Assembly: GCF_000972845.2 (NCBI RefSeq)
Contig: NC_040016.1
Coordinates: 16,530,368-16,594,367, forward strand
DNA length: 64,000 nucleotides
DNA from: Larimichthys crocea
Taxonomy: Eukaryota > Chordata > Actinopteri > Sciaenidae
Direction: 5' to 3'
Made by a program: the position numbers and the translations under genes. Below are positions 33,751 to 47,000 of this stretch, in pieces. A model generated the notes under the pieces. That model did no database searches. It was not told the DNA's origin and worked only from the letters and a program-made list of their open reading frames with translations. Every line of letters begins with the position of its first letter. The first letter of the stretch is position 1.

Positions 33751-36700
33751 ATGATGGCAGCACCGAAGAAAGTCTGTGTGGTTGGCTCTGGCAACTGGTA
33801 AGTGTTTTTAGAGTGTCTGAATGAACTGTAATGCACTTTTGGATGTATTTAAATGTAGTGTTTGAACAGTAGGGTCTGTCAGGGCTGCACAATGGTGAGT
33901 TTACAGTCACCATGTAGCTATTTTTGTTCTCTGGACTACATTTCGCACAGTCAGGGTGTTTTTATGAATGCTGTCTGAAAGGTGGCAAACCTTGAAGAAA
34001 GAAGACAACTTTAGGTGTTAAGAGCAGATAAATAATTCATAAAGTTAATAAACTCGCCTGCTGTTTTGCAGAGTGGAGGTCTTCTGAGACCGTCTGAGTA
34101 GATGATGACCTTTGATGCCTCAACTCTTCAAGTCTTTATTAAAGAAGCAGCTCCTGCCTTTTATTATGATGCAGTATTTGTGCCGAATCAGCCTTTGTGT
34201 GGTGTTGACAGTCAGCATGACATTTAGATCAGACAGTGGTGGTACTTGCATACTAATCCTAGAATGAAAAAATACACCATTACTTGTGGAAGTACTGCAT
34301 TCAAAACTGCGTTTGTTCTTAGCAGCAACATGTAGCTAAAGTATCAGAAGTAAAACTACTCATTATGTAGCGCACTGACCCCCGTCATTGTGTATTAAAA
34401 TGTATTATTTTATCATTATTATTATGAATTCTTTAACTTGTAAGCAGTATTTTAAATCGGGGTAGTTTATACAATTATTATTATTATTATTATATTCTAA
34501 AATATTATCATATGGTTTGTATGTAAAGCCTTAATCAGCAAAGTAACTGTAGACTCAAGTAAACTGCAAATTGTAACATACTTACATTCCACAAATTACT
34601 ATCTGCAAGCACAGACATCATAAATGACAATTTACTGCCACTTAATATTGATATTTTATACTTTATAAGTGTTTTTCTAATAGGTCTTTGTTCATCTTGT
34701 GTTGATATTCATAGCCTGTCTCAAATCAGATTCTTCTCATGCCAAACAAATTGGTCATCTCGTGTTCATGTTTAACCTATAGTGTTATTCTTGTCTGTAA
34801 AAGCATCTGAAAACTATGTAAGTCATGTGACGCTGCAGTTCTTCACCACAATCCAAACTAATAAAGGTCATTTCGACAGCTGTTCACTATGAGAGAAACT
34901 TTGAGATACATTAATGTCTTTCAATCACTGACTAACTCTTAGAGATTAGCCATGACATATTTTAAACAGTGTGTTTTGTGGTCAGTGTACAACTTCTTTA
35001 AGATCAGTAGTTGGTGCAAAGAACTGTCAAAAAAGAAAATGTCAGTATTTGAAAAAGCAAAATCAGAAAATCGAAATGAACTTTCTAACTCAAGACATCA
35101 GACAACTTTTATCAATATCACCACTTCCAACTTTTAAACCTCAGCGTGAAATTCACTTATCTCCATGAATAATTTAGATATGATAGAAAAAAAGAAAAAC
35201 CGAGGACATTTACATTTTTTTAGGGAAACAAGTTCAACCATTGTCTTGACAACAGAATAATCATTGTGTGCCTCCATTGTTCTAAGGGGCTCTGCCATTG
35301 CCAAAATTGTGGGCGCCAACGCAGCCAAGTATGACCAGTTTGACACCACAGTCAACATGTGGGTGTTCGAAGAGATGGTGAATGGACGTAAACTCACAGA
35401 CATCATCAACACAGACCATGAAAATGTTAAATATCTGCCTGGTCACAAGCTGCCCCCCAATGTGGTGAGCATGAAAACTCATGTATACTCTCTGTTACAC
35501 TCTGTTGCCACGTAATTGATGTTTTGTCATATTTCCTTTCTCCTCATCAGTTGGCTGTTGCAGACTTGGCTGAGTCTGTGAAAGGAGCTGACATCCTGAT
35601 CTTTGTGATTCCTCACCAGTTTATTGTTAAAGTGTGCGACACTATTAAAGACCATATCAAGAAGGATGCTATAGGCATGTCTCTTATCAAGGTAAGATTT
35701 TTCTTATCTTTAGCTTTCTTTATCTCCAAATTCTTTATGCATCATATGCAAAACAATTACAGTAATTACTCGTTCCAGTAATACTCATCTATGCAGGTAA
35801 TTTATATATTCATATGGTTTAACAGCTTGTAAACTGTTAAAATAGATTTATATGTATGCTGCAATGTGTGTAGGTATAAACAGGCATATATATATATACA
35901 GTATATACTATAAAAAATGTTTTAAATGTATATTTGTGCTTATGAGTTCTTTCTATTACAGTGCACTAAAGAATTGGAAGTATGCCCTTTTAATGATTTC
36001 ATGTGCTAGTTATGTTGTGGTTTGGTGTGTTCTAGGGTGTCGATGCGAGTCCAGAGGGTCTGAAGCTTATCTCAGAGATCATCCGAGGGAAACTGGGCAT
36101 CACCACGACAGTCCTAATGGGAGCAAACATCGCCAACGAGGTCGCTGACGAGAAGTTTTGCGAAACAACCATCGGTATGGAGGATCAACACTTGATGAGT
36201 TTAATTCTCGAGTTTGATCTCTACCATTAAGGGGACAATATGACATTTGTCTTTTAGAAATGACTTGCTCTGAAACTAGACACAGAGTCATTTTCAAGTG
36301 AGTCTCTAGCTGTAGTTAAGAAGGACCTGACTAGATGATCTCTTAAATATAAATTATAAAAAGTATGTTGGTCAAGATTGTCATTAAAAATTGAACCAAT
36401 ACACTGTCAAACCCTAGATTTTGTCTTTCAACATCATATTGGCCCCAAAAAATCTTATATTACATTTTCATTCAACTTTGATTTCCCCATAAACGTAGTA
36501 TTAGTAGCATACACATCCTAAAGTTTAAAGGTTTTGACAGAACAAATTGTTCCATCTAGTTTCAAAGATGCATATTTATTAATAAGTGTAATTAATTTGC
36601 TATTTTGTGGCACAGGGTGCAAAGACAAGACTCATGGGGCCGTGCTGAAGGACTTAATGCAGACCACCAACTTCCGTGTGACTGTGGTGGAGGAGTCTGA

Positions 36701-38604
36701 TGTTGTGGAGATCTGCGGGGCACTCAAGGTCGGATTTTCTTTTCCTTCAAATTAATTTACTTCTTGATTTTCACTGCCATCTGAGCACTAGAAGAGATGT
36801 CAATGTCGTGCCAGCACTTAAAGATTCATTATTATACAAATGGTAAAATACGGTGTGGTCAAAAGAAGTCCATTAAATGTTTTAGTTTAATATTTGCAGA
36901 TGTATACTGAAGGTTTTTCTGTTCAGATTGAACACTTTTCAACATTTTCAGTGAAAACTTTCAAATGACATGAGATATGTCCTCAAGGTGCGGTACATAC
37001 ATTACCTTGACATTAAAAAAGTGCACTCAAGTAACAGCAACACCTCCGTTTCATTGCTGCAGAACATTGTAGCAGTGGGAGCAGGTTTCTGCGATGGCCT
37101 TGGATTTGGCGACAACACTAAGGCAGCAGTGATTCGTCTTGGCCTGATGGAGATGATCGCCTTCGCCAAGATCTTCTGCACAAACTGCCCCGTCTCCCCC
37201 GTCACCTTCTTGGAAAGCTGCGGCATCGCTGACCTCATCACAACCTGCTATGGTGGACGCAACCGCAAAATCGGGGAGGCTTTCGCCAAAACAGGCAAAG
37301 TATGACAAATAGATACTGTATCCCTTTTCTTATCATAAATGTAACATTAAAACAACACCAGACATCTCCCTCTCTCTCTCCCTCTCTCTCTGTTTAGACT
37401 ATTGAGCAGTTAGAGAATGAGCTGCTGAACGGTCAGAAGCTTCAAGGTCCAGCGACTGCAACTGAGGTGCACCAGGTCTTAAAACAGAAAAACATGGTAG
37501 AAAAGTAAGTATCTCAATCACAAGATCATTTCTACAAGTACTGATTCAGCTGGTATCTTTTGTAAATCAAATGTCTCTGTGTTCATATGATGTTGCCATT
37601 TTAGGAAATATGCCAATTTGCTTTCTTGCTGAGGGTTAGATGAGAAGATTGGTACCACTCTCATACCAACCTTTATCTAGCATCTGATTAGCTCAGCTTA
37701 GATAAAGAGTGAAAACATTGACAGTGTAAATACAGATGTAGTTTCCGTGACATCACCCATAGGTCTCTGAAGAGTGGTGCCATCTTGGCAGTCCTGCCTC
37801 TGCTGTCTCATAATTAATCCAAAAATGGAGCATGGGAGGAGCTGAGGCAGGCTGACAAGCCACCTGTAACGACACCTATCTGTCAATCAAAGTGGCCGTG
37901 CTTCATAACTTTAAGCCTTAATATAATTTGAATGGGTGAGTTGTATAAAAATTCAGGTTCAGTACAGTTGTCATGAACGGGGAAATTTGCTATAGAGACC
38001 AAAACCCTTTTTTGTACCAGGCTGTAAACATGTTTATTTCTGCTGTGAAGCATTTCAACATGGGAGCTTATGGAGTAGTTTTGTAGCCAGCCTCAAGTGG
38101 CTGTTTGAGGAACTGCAGTTTTTAGGCACTTCTCAGTGGCTTCACTTCACAGCCACAGAAATTGCTGTTTTTTGAGGAATTATCTGATGGATTATGTCTT
38201 TGCAAGGCGCAGTAACTTCCTCATCACATCAGGAAGTCTTCATAAATTCACAACAAGTCGCTTTTACACATATTTTTTTGTACATGTGCAACAAACAAGA
38301 TGAAATGTGTTAATTACTGAGCTTTAGAGATGCTGGCAGGTGTATTTTGTTACCTTTAGACAAGGTCATTCCAGGCCAGCTGTTTCTAAAGACAAGTAAC
38401 AATCTGCTTACCTAACTCCTAACAAGGAAGTGAATAAACCTATTTCCTAAAATGTCTAACTATTCCTTTAATATTTTAATAATCCTTAAATCATTCTTTC
38501 TCTCCAGGTTTCCTCTTTTCACTGCTGTTTACCAGATCTGCTTCAACGGCCACCCTGTCGCAGAGTTCATCAAATGTTTGCAGAACCATCCAGAGCACAT
38601 GTGA
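33751..38604 (+). CDS. gpd1: Cytosolic NAD+-dependent glycerol-3-phosphate dehydrogenase
   Basis: Converts dihydroxyacetone phosphate plus NADH to sn-glycerol-3-phosphate plus NAD+ in the cytosol, feeding lipid synthesis and the glycerol-phosphate shuttle. Eight exons: 33751-33797, 35287-35464, 35551-35691, 36036-36174, 36616-36728, 37063-37299, 37398-37504, 38508-38604. All are GT-AG and in frame, giving 352 aa (human 349). Two ATGs stand in tandem (33751 and 33754); the second gives [11 protein letters not shown], closest to mammalian starts. The Rossmann motif GSGNWG is at residues 12-17. Expected active-site residues by alignment to the human enzyme are Lys122, Lys206, Asn207, Asp263, Thr267 and Arg272 (in [14 protein letters not shown]). 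The C-terminus CLQNHPEHM matches the family. One residue is inserted relative to human near [10 protein letters not shown] gpd1-like paralogue is possible but fits the gene order less well. Confidence 0.96.
33798..35286 (+). other. gpd1: gpd1 intron 1
   Basis: A 1.5-kb non-coding intron. It includes AAGTACTG/AAGTATCAGAAG-type fish repeat debris (about 34265-34360) and an ATT trinucleotide run near 34475-34492. No regulatory motif stands out. Confidence 0.65.
35692..36035 (+). other. gpd1: gpd1 intron 3
   Basis: 344-bp AT-rich intron with a short TA run near 35888-35900. Nothing else seen. Confidence 0.75.
36175..36615 (+). other. gpd1: gpd1 intron 4
   Basis: 441-bp AT-rich non-coding intron that interrupts a glycine codon (G/GG). 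No features recognised. Confidence 0.75.
36729..37062 (+). other. gpd1: gpd1 intron 5
   Basis: 334 bp with an unusual donor, GTCGGA, instead of GTRAGT. The frame of both neighbouring exons requires this site. No other features. Confidence 0.75.
37596..38470. mobile_element. Nested transposon with long inverted ends, gpd1 intron 7
   Basis: The left edge (CATTTTAGGAAATATGCC, then a TTGCTTTCTTGCTGAGGGTT stretch) and the reverse complement of the right edge (CATTTTAGGAAATAGG, then CTTCCTTGTTAGGAGTTAG) are inverted relatives. The whole resembles a very common teleost non-autonomous repeat. The interior (about 37720-38180) is unrelated to that family and looks like a second element inserted into it. 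No protein is encoded. Confidence 0.6.
37725..38180. mobile_element. Second element nested inside the gpd1 intron 7 repeat
   Basis: Contains phrases familiar from another dispersed fish repeat: CTGTAAACATGTTTATTTCT (about 38023) and GCCAGCCTCAAGTGGCTG (about 38086), then ACTGCAGTTTTTAGGCACTT. Boundaries are approximate and no target duplication was identified. Confidence 0.45.
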
Positions 38605-39100
38605 AGGACTGATGAATGGGTGGAAGTTGGGAAAGCACTTTGACACTAGAACTACTGTATAACCCAGGTGATTATAGGGGGGAGGGGAGGTAAAGACTGT
38701 GCCTAATCTTGACTACTTTAATGTTTGAAACTCGAATTTTGTCCTGCTTCTGTTATATTACTGACAATAACTCCTGTTTATACAGATTATATAACTATAA
38801 TATCAACATACATGTCACAAACTGTTGCATAAATCTTAAAAGTCTTAAAAGTTTTTAAGAATTTGAATTACTCTGCCTTACGCAATGCTCAAACTCTCAC
38901 TTTAACGTTATGAAATGTTTCATCATTTCTTGGTTAAAGGTGTTTTAACTCGTCTTTTTACTGACATGTATGTTTACCAGTGTTAAATCTAAGCTCTGAA
39001 GACACTCACTCCCACATGTGTTATTTTTCCTCTGGACTTCTTAAGATGTAACCAGTTACCTAACAAGATTTATTTTGGAATAAATTATTGAATTTGTGCA
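38605..39100 (+). other. gpd1: gpd1 3' UTR with polyadenylation signal
   Basis: About 0.5 kb after the TGA at 38602-38604. AATAAA at 39079-39084 is the likely polyadenylation signal. The sequence is AT-rich with no further features. Confidence 0.75.
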
Positions 39101-40830
39101 TGTGTCTACGTTTAAATATTGTCTTTGTGGCTTGCCTGCAGGATACACTCATACACACCCTCTACAGCCTCCCTGTAATCTGACCTGAGCTCAGTCAGAC
39201 TGCCACTCTAAACTTTTCACCTTTACCATTTCCTGCAGCGTACACTTCAACCTTTCTTTAAGGGCACGTCCTGCTTTCGTTCTCTTAGGTAACCCCACTG
39301 TTTAATTAATATATTAATTTATCATAAAAGCATTAAAAATATGTGTTTTCAACCTACTTGATTACAAGTCTTTTGTATTCTGTCGACCCATTCACAAACT
39401 CTCTAGGGATGCAGTATCGTTTTACATTCTGTTAAAATGCAAGGGACCAATCTGTGTTCATTAACAACCATCTGCCTGTCACCATATGTTGGCATATCCA
39501 ATCAATGCTCAGTCCCTGTAAGTCCCTGCGGGTAAGAATTTCAGCTAAAGGCACCATGAAAGACAAAGGGGATAGCCAACTTCCTCTTGCCTTGTAGTGG
39601 TACTATACATCCCCTGGCTTGTCGGTACTCTAACTGATGAAACACCCAAGCTAATACCCTCTCAGTGTATGCTCTTTGATGCAACAAATGTGTTTATTTA
39701 TTAGTTTTTATCAGCTCTGTTGCCCAATTATTTCATAGACCATGAAGTTACATAATTTGCCACTTGTTTAAAATTTGATTCCCTTGCTGAAATCCCTTGC
39801 ATAGATATTGAGTCAACTGCCCTATGAGATTGCTAATAATAACATGCTCCAAAGGGGCAAATGTCCATCTATAATTAGATGGTGGATAGCACTGCAGCTG
39901 CCTCATCCCTGCTGAACAACGCAGATGGAGGTATGTCTCTTTTTGGAAACCCTACACCATTGTGGTGCCATTAAACATCACAGTGTGACTCATCTTTCAA
40001 CCACTCCGATTGAAAAGTTTCATTCATGATGACTTTCAATGGGGTGTAGTGTATGTCAGAGGCTTACAGAAACAAAAGTTAAAATGTTACATCTTGTTGC
40101 GTACCAATTTGTAATTGCAATACATCCATTTTCCACATGAGTGTGCCATCGCATCAATCACATAGCCAATCACACCCATCAGCCTTATCTACCTTTGATA
40201 GGTACCCTTTGAGATAACGTATCTGTTGGATTACTCACTGTAAAGTGTAAAGTTTTGGAATATGCAATCATTATAATAAGATATGTTGATAATAGAGATG
40301 TGTAATCTGGCTACAGTTCTCTAACATGAAAAAGAACAGGGATAGATGGCTACATGCATGGCACCATGGCACCCAGGAGAGGAGGGAGGAGGGACTTGCT
40401 TCACTTCCTCAATTCCAGTCTTCATCTCTCAGCAGCCAAGAGCTGCCAAGCTGGCCGGCGGCAGCCATTAAATACAGGAAGTTAGGTTGTTACTTTCAAA
40501 ATTAAACAGCTAAAATGGAAGTTATGAGAGAATAATAAGAGCGGGTTTAGCTGGTTAGGTTGTTAGTAAAAAATAAAAATAAAAACTACATCAGACATTT
40601 GTTTTTTGTTTAATATAAACAGTTGCAAGTCATGTCATCGGATCTGGAGTCCAAATCGAGTCTGTGACAAGTCCGACACGAGTAAAGTCGCTTCTGTGAA
40701 TAAAAAAAAAAATACCGCAACTAAACAAAATAGCGACTTATTTTTAAAAAAACTGCATCAATTGTTTCGTAATGTCGCTTAAAACCACTGCGACAAAACG
40801 CAGTCGACCGTTAGCTGTCTTATTTTGAAA
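39101..40830. other. gpd1-cers5 spacer
   Basis: About 1.7 kb without a recognisable gene on either strand. COX14, a small gene that lies here in the human order as I recall it, is not visible. About 40621-40700 is a degenerate, reversed relative of the ACTTG repeat (TTGCAAGTCATGTC, GTGACAAGTCCGAC). Confidence 0.6.
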
Positions 40831-41025
40831 ACACGAACCGGAAGTCCAGCGTCTGCTCCGCTTTCTTCACACCGCTGAGGTGAAGTTGAGTGTGGCAAGT
40901 CATCCTCCGAGTGACCCAGGGACCCGGGAGGGAGGCGTTCAACAAGTTAAAAACCTGTTTCCTTCTCGGATAAGACGCTCTTTTCTCCTAACAGTCCGGG
41001 GGGGAAAGGAGGACCACTGTGAAAC
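40831..41025 (+). promoter_or_regulatory. cers5: cers5 promoter/5' UTR with ETS site
   Basis: CpG-containing block just upstream of the cers5 ATG. ACCGGAAGT at 40837-40845 is a strong ETS/GABP-type site, typical of TATA-less housekeeping promoters. The 5' UTR probably begins shortly downstream. No TATA box is seen. Confidence 0.55.
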
Positions 41026-44000
41026 ATGGCTGCTCTCTCAGCCTGGTTCTGGAACGAGAGGTTTTGGTTGCCTCACAACGTAACCTGGGCGGATCTGGCA
41101 GACCCAGCTCCCGGGGTGGAGTACCCCAAGGCTGGACACTTGTTGGCTGCTTTGCCGCTGGCTTTGGTAATTTTCGCCGTCAGGATACTGTTCGAAAGGT
41201 TCGTACCTGTTGCTCATGTCGGGTGTTTTTTCTTTGTGAGTGAGCGGGAAAAATCTCCCAGAAAATCTCTTTTAACGGAAGTTTTTTTTTTTTTTTTTTT
41301 TTTGTTCACATGAGCGGAGTGATGGGTTTGCTAGCGGTGGGTGTGTGAACGTCTGCTGAAACGATACTTTCTCTCTCCTCCTCCTACCCTTTTTTAAAAT
41401 GAAATATGTCTTCAAAACTGGCTTCCAACATCGTCTCATGGGTCTAACTTCAGTTCAACTAAACCTGCATTCATTCAGGCGGGGCACACCTTTCCAAAAC
41501 TCTTATTATTGATATTGGATATACTAGTGTGTGGGTAATCACTGACTGTTAACCAATCTGCTTATTTGTCCTTAGTTGCCCTTAAAAGATGCATGCATGC
41601 ATGCTAAGGGAGTGCTGCCACTGCCCTGCCAGCCTGCTGCATCTGTGACACTGCCACATCTTCTTCACATGTACCCATCCAGACCTGTGCAAAAGCTGTG
41701 CTTTTGTTCAGGCTTCAAAAGTGGAGAAGACAATAATGTAATGGCACTGCATTGCATCCAACAACAACAACAACAACAATACACACACCAAGCAGAGATG
41801 TTCTGAAGTTTTGTAATTCATTGCAATAGTTGACTGTCTTATTACTAAGGTAAGGCAAGTCAAATCAAGTCAAGTCAAGTTTATTATCATTGCTGCCATA
41901 GGACATACAGAGAATTGAAATTGCATTTCCCTCTTATCCCAGTGCAAACAGCAATAAACATGAAATATATAAAATATAAGTAAAAGATGTAAGAAAGGAC
42001 AGTGGAAAATCTGGAAGATATAAATACAATAAATATGGCGGTGTAAACAGAAACAACAGTCTAACAGTGTGAGTATTGCACAGTATAAACAGAATGATCA
42101 GTATAAATATAGATATGGCAATATGTAGTATGCAGTATAGACAGAATTTACAGTTTAAACAGTGAGGTCTATCAAAAATGACACACAGAATAAACAGTTG
42201 ACTGTACACACTGATTGTTATTTGCAAGTATTTTAGAGTCTGTAAAAGTGGCTGGTGCCATTTGGTTTGTGTCTTGTTTATATATTAAGCAATTTCAGGG
42301 TAGGATTAAAGAGTCGTAGGTGGGTTACTAACAGGGGACGTGTAGTTTTTCCTCCAGATGTTGAGGTCCAGTGAAATAACCCCAGGCGTTAAAGTTTCTC
42401 ATTTGAGCTGCAGAAAGTAAGGACTCTGTTTGAAAGTCGGTGACAACAGGAAAACCACTTCATTACTCATCTGTTGAGTGAAACTTTGACTGGTGTGCTG
42501 AATGACCTGGTACAGTAGTTTCACTGATGTCAACAACAAAGTTTCACTAAAGTATTTCTTCAGGCATTCATGCTTTGAGGGACGTTTTACCTTTCAGTAA
42601 TCTGTTTAGTGTTTCGAAATCTGACCCGTTTGGTGCAGTTTCAATATTATTAAGAGGTGTGTTGCATTGAATGCACTGAAATGGACATCGCAGCAGTCTC
42701 TAGACATTCTGCATTAGCTTTTTTAGTGGATGCATTACTTCATTGTGCTCATAAACAAATATTATAGTATTTTGTTTGCACAGCGTTGAAGCCAGTTGGA
42801 GGTCAGGTGTAGGGCTTCGGTATGTGGAGAAGTATTTGGAGGTGTGATATAGCTGCTGGGTATCTCAGTGGTGGTTTGAGATAGGATAAAACAAACGAAC
42901 GTCTGTAGTTGGTGTTGAGCAATATGACAATATACACAGTGAGATGATAAACGTTTGTCAGAGATTTTGTCATGATACATGCCGAAGCAGCTACTGTTTT
43001 ATTATCTTAATTAACTTGATTTGTCAGGATTAGCTTCAAATCAACATTTGCCTCTGGATAATTTATCCGTAAAAGATTCCTTAATTGATTTTCTAGAAAA
43101 TTGCATCACATCAGATATGAACAGCACAGTATTTTATGCATATTGCCCATCCCTAAGTTGATTGTGTCTGTGGTTTAACATGCTGCAAGTATAGATGTAA
43201 AAATGAATTGTAATGACAGTGTAGTTTCTGTTAGCTTCAGCTTCAGTATGGTCACGCTATAGCAAGTGCTAGACGGGTTTGTTCTGTGGTGTTGGCATTG
43301 ATATATTCTGCATGGCTATAAAAATGGTATTGACCAAGGTTTCACATAATGATCAGTGACCTTTCTATAGTTGTCAACGTACAGAGGCAACAAATGGAAA
43401 GAGGAACAACACTTCTGCTATCATGACGTCGATGACGTCGGCTTTGCAACATTGCAAGCAGGACGAAGACTTAATATTATATTCATTTAAATCTGAATTG
43501 GGTGTGTAGCAGGGGATTGTTGTCAATCAGGCATGGTCTAAAGACTTGACACCTACAGAGTCAGCTCCAAGCACAGCGTCACGCTTTGTCTGTTTAATTT
43601 AGACACGGTCGAGAGGCTGTAAACAAGGAGCAATCAGATATTGGAGGTGTCTGACGAGAGCTGCAGAGGCACCCGATAAGATGCACACGGCGCCGCGCCG
43701 CCTGTCTCAGGTGCCAAAGTTGACTGTCCGTCCTCGTGGAGGCACTAATCCACAGTGATGTTATCAGAGAGTGTTTACTCCGCATGACACTCCGACCGGC
43801 TCACTTGCTCATTCATTTATTCATCAGTGAAAAACATCACACCACAGCTTGAGTTCTTGCTTCTCTTACTGAACAATCTAAACACAGGCTGTGCACACAG
43901 AATATGCACATTGTGCTTAAACACCTGCAGTAAGAGGGTCAGACGTTCACACAACCTCACTCTAGATTGAGATTGAGGTTTGATGGGGGCGTTCTCCGAG

Positions 44001-47000
44001 ACACGTCCATCCATAAACTAGTTTGAATTCACGGCCTAATTGTAGTTGTGCTCTCTGTTTTCTTATTTGTTTCTTGTCTTTTTTACATTGCAAAGTGTGC
44101 GTGCGTGTGTGTGTGTGTGTGTGTGGTAGATCTGGAAGTGTTTTTTTAATTCTGTATTTGCATTAAATTAATATTCTCAGTGTGACTTAACAAAGGACTT
44201 TCCAGGAACAGTCCTATAGGTTTATGTTGCGTTATGTTTTATCCATCATTTTCCACATCATTATCTGTATCTGATCAACCAACTCAATTATCCAATGTCC
44301 GTATCCGTAGTCTGAACGGGCGGGACTGAACTGAAGCTGTTAATTGATATGGATAGAAGATGTCTATTAGAAAACGACTTTCAGAACTCATTTGAGCTTT
44401 AGAGCAACGTTTTTAATCATAAGAATGTGAACAACTATTATAGAACAATTATTTTAAAAAAAGCTTATACCTACTGGATACGCTGTTATTGCAGTGGAGG
44501 ATGAGTAGTCAAAATGCTTCGTTGGTGCAGTTGAGAACAAAACACATTGCCGTAGCTGCTGAATTAATCCACAATTGAAAAGAAATTAAAACTGAAATGA
44601 TTAAAACTGCAGATTATGTTTTCAGTTTTCTCAACACTGTTATCTTTGCGTTTGGCAGTGTTCATAGCATCTGTACAGCAACGTGTCTGTTTTTTTTATG
44701 ACGCAGGCTTTTGTTCAACTATTTTCAGATAATACATGAAATTTCAACTGCTTTCATCTCGTACTCTTCATCAGATACTTCAACACTTTTCACCTCTTAT
44801 TCTTCATCTAATATTGTGAGCAACAAACAACAGGCATACTTCAAAAGGCCCGCATTAAACCACTTTCAGTGCATTTTGGACTTTTCTTCTTCAACTGACT
44901 CTTCTCCTTTCAATGCTTGTGCTTTAGTAGTTTCTTTAAAGCAAAAATGCTCTTGGATCTGATGATTTTTGTCATGTTTGTTTGGACATTCGGTTAAATA
45001 AAATAAGTTCTATGAATATATCACAACTTCTCTCTAGCTTCTTTATAATAACTTGTTTACACACACATTTACTACAGTTGCTTTCAGTGCTTACACTTAA
45101 ACCAAAGCTACTGTGTGTGTCACTGCTTTGCAGTCGATAGCTGTAGTGTGTGATAACAAGGACAACATATTTACACATGTCATCAGTCATATCTGCAGAT
45201 CATCCTCTCCTGCCTGCCTGCAGTTAGTTCCTCTTTCTGACTAATATGACAGCAGTCCTCAGCCCAACCAACCAGCTCCTCCTCTTCCAGACCAGTTTCT
45301 TCTTGTTTGAGCGTAATAATTGTTCAGCTGTTGGCACTGACTTTGTAGATGGGAGCAGTCAGGCTGATCTGTGTGAGCAAGCCTTGGCACTTCTAAGCCG
45401 TGTCATGGGTTGAACAGTGTTAGGACTACAAACTGACTGAGATATGAATGAGATTATGACATGTTATGTAACCTGATGTGATCTGTTTTTTTTTCCTCAT
45501 ACACTACCAAACAGGTATGTTCTGTCTGGCCGATGCCTTAAGGAAGTGAGGGTAGATGCTAAAGAAAAAGTGATAAACATCCTCTTTGTTCAGTGTTCTG
45601 CTTACTGCCCACATAATCTGGCATTGTCTCTCCCCAAAGTCAGGTTTCCTCTATGTAACTGTCAGTGCTGTTTCAAAACATGCTGTAACTTCACAAGTCA
45701 AATGAAGGCCACAGTTACATCCAGAGATGTGCCTGTGCCTCAGTTAAGGCCCTGGGACCGGGATGTTTTACCACTGTTAGGGTTGTATTCCCTATCACAG
45801 CCATCGGAGCTACTAGCGTCCGTGTACACAGACCACACTGAGCCTGTCTCCTGGTAACCGGCTTTGTATATGTTGGATTGGTCAGGTTCTGAGGAGGAAC
45901 AGGGATGTTTTGACGTTTTACATAAATAGATTAGCTTGTGTCTCTCGCTTTTTTCACCCCCCCTCCTGCTGCTGCTATCCGCCAATTAGCACTGCAGGCT
46001 CAGATTTGTATGGACTATTTCTGTCGATCCATCCGGCTGTTTATCATAAATTTGAAAGGCCTTTGCTTATAAGATAACCTGGACTGCCGTGCATTTCCGT
46101 GACACCATCAGACAGCTAATGTAGACTTTTAAAGAGACTTACAGACACATTTGTGCTTTTGGATGAGCGCTGCATGTTGCCGGGTCATGCTCAAGGTGCA
46201 CTTAGACAGCGTAAATAGATTTCCTGGTAATGTCAATTATCATCATACCACATAAACCTGATCTATCCAGTCCGACCTTTTCTGCAGAATGTGTTTTGTT
46301 GGGTTCATTCACATCTTCGCAGTACAGCGTTGTGCCATTTGATATGTGAAGGGAAGCTTCTTCAAAGGTCAGAGAGCTAAAGCCAGGAGTCATCTTTGAA
46401 AAGACGTTGCTCAATGAACCTTTGAGTTACACTTTGTATCCTGTAAACTTTGTGTGCATAGATGAAATGAATTTGCTGGTCTGGATGGTGTGAAGGTTTT
46501 ATTACCCAGCCGCTTTGATCTTCATACTTGTAATTTGAAGGTCATTTCAGGACAAGGAGTAAAGTTCCTAGAGGTAAAGCTCGTTCTTGCAGGGAGATGA
46601 TTAAAAAGAAACAGGGAGGAGAAGAAGTGTAAGTGGTGGTTTACGTCAGACAAAAGACTGTGGTTTTTGTTTTTTGAGGGTTTTTCTTCGCCTACTTTTC
46701 TCATAAGGGAGCACAATGGCTCTGGCTTTTTTGTAGTGAGTGTCAGATTCTCATCACCAGGAACACTACACAGACAATGGAGGTTTCGTCATATAGCGGA
46801 TTCGGCTATGGTTCACTTCTAGTTGAGTATTGCTGAATGAGTATCTGTAGAACCTGATTGTGTAAGGCTGTCGAAGAGGCACCACACAAGATGTACAGTA
46901 TGTACGTCAAACTGCAGTCGTGCATCATGAGCGGCTCCGCACCAATAGGTCATTTGTTCTTGCTAACGTGAAATTGAAACATGTAAAAAGTTAAACAGTC

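Noticed and set aside
45546..45857. 103-codon + strand open frame in cers5 intron 1 as a nested gene
   Set aside because: No recognisable domain, no promoter or splice context, and a composition like the surrounding intron.
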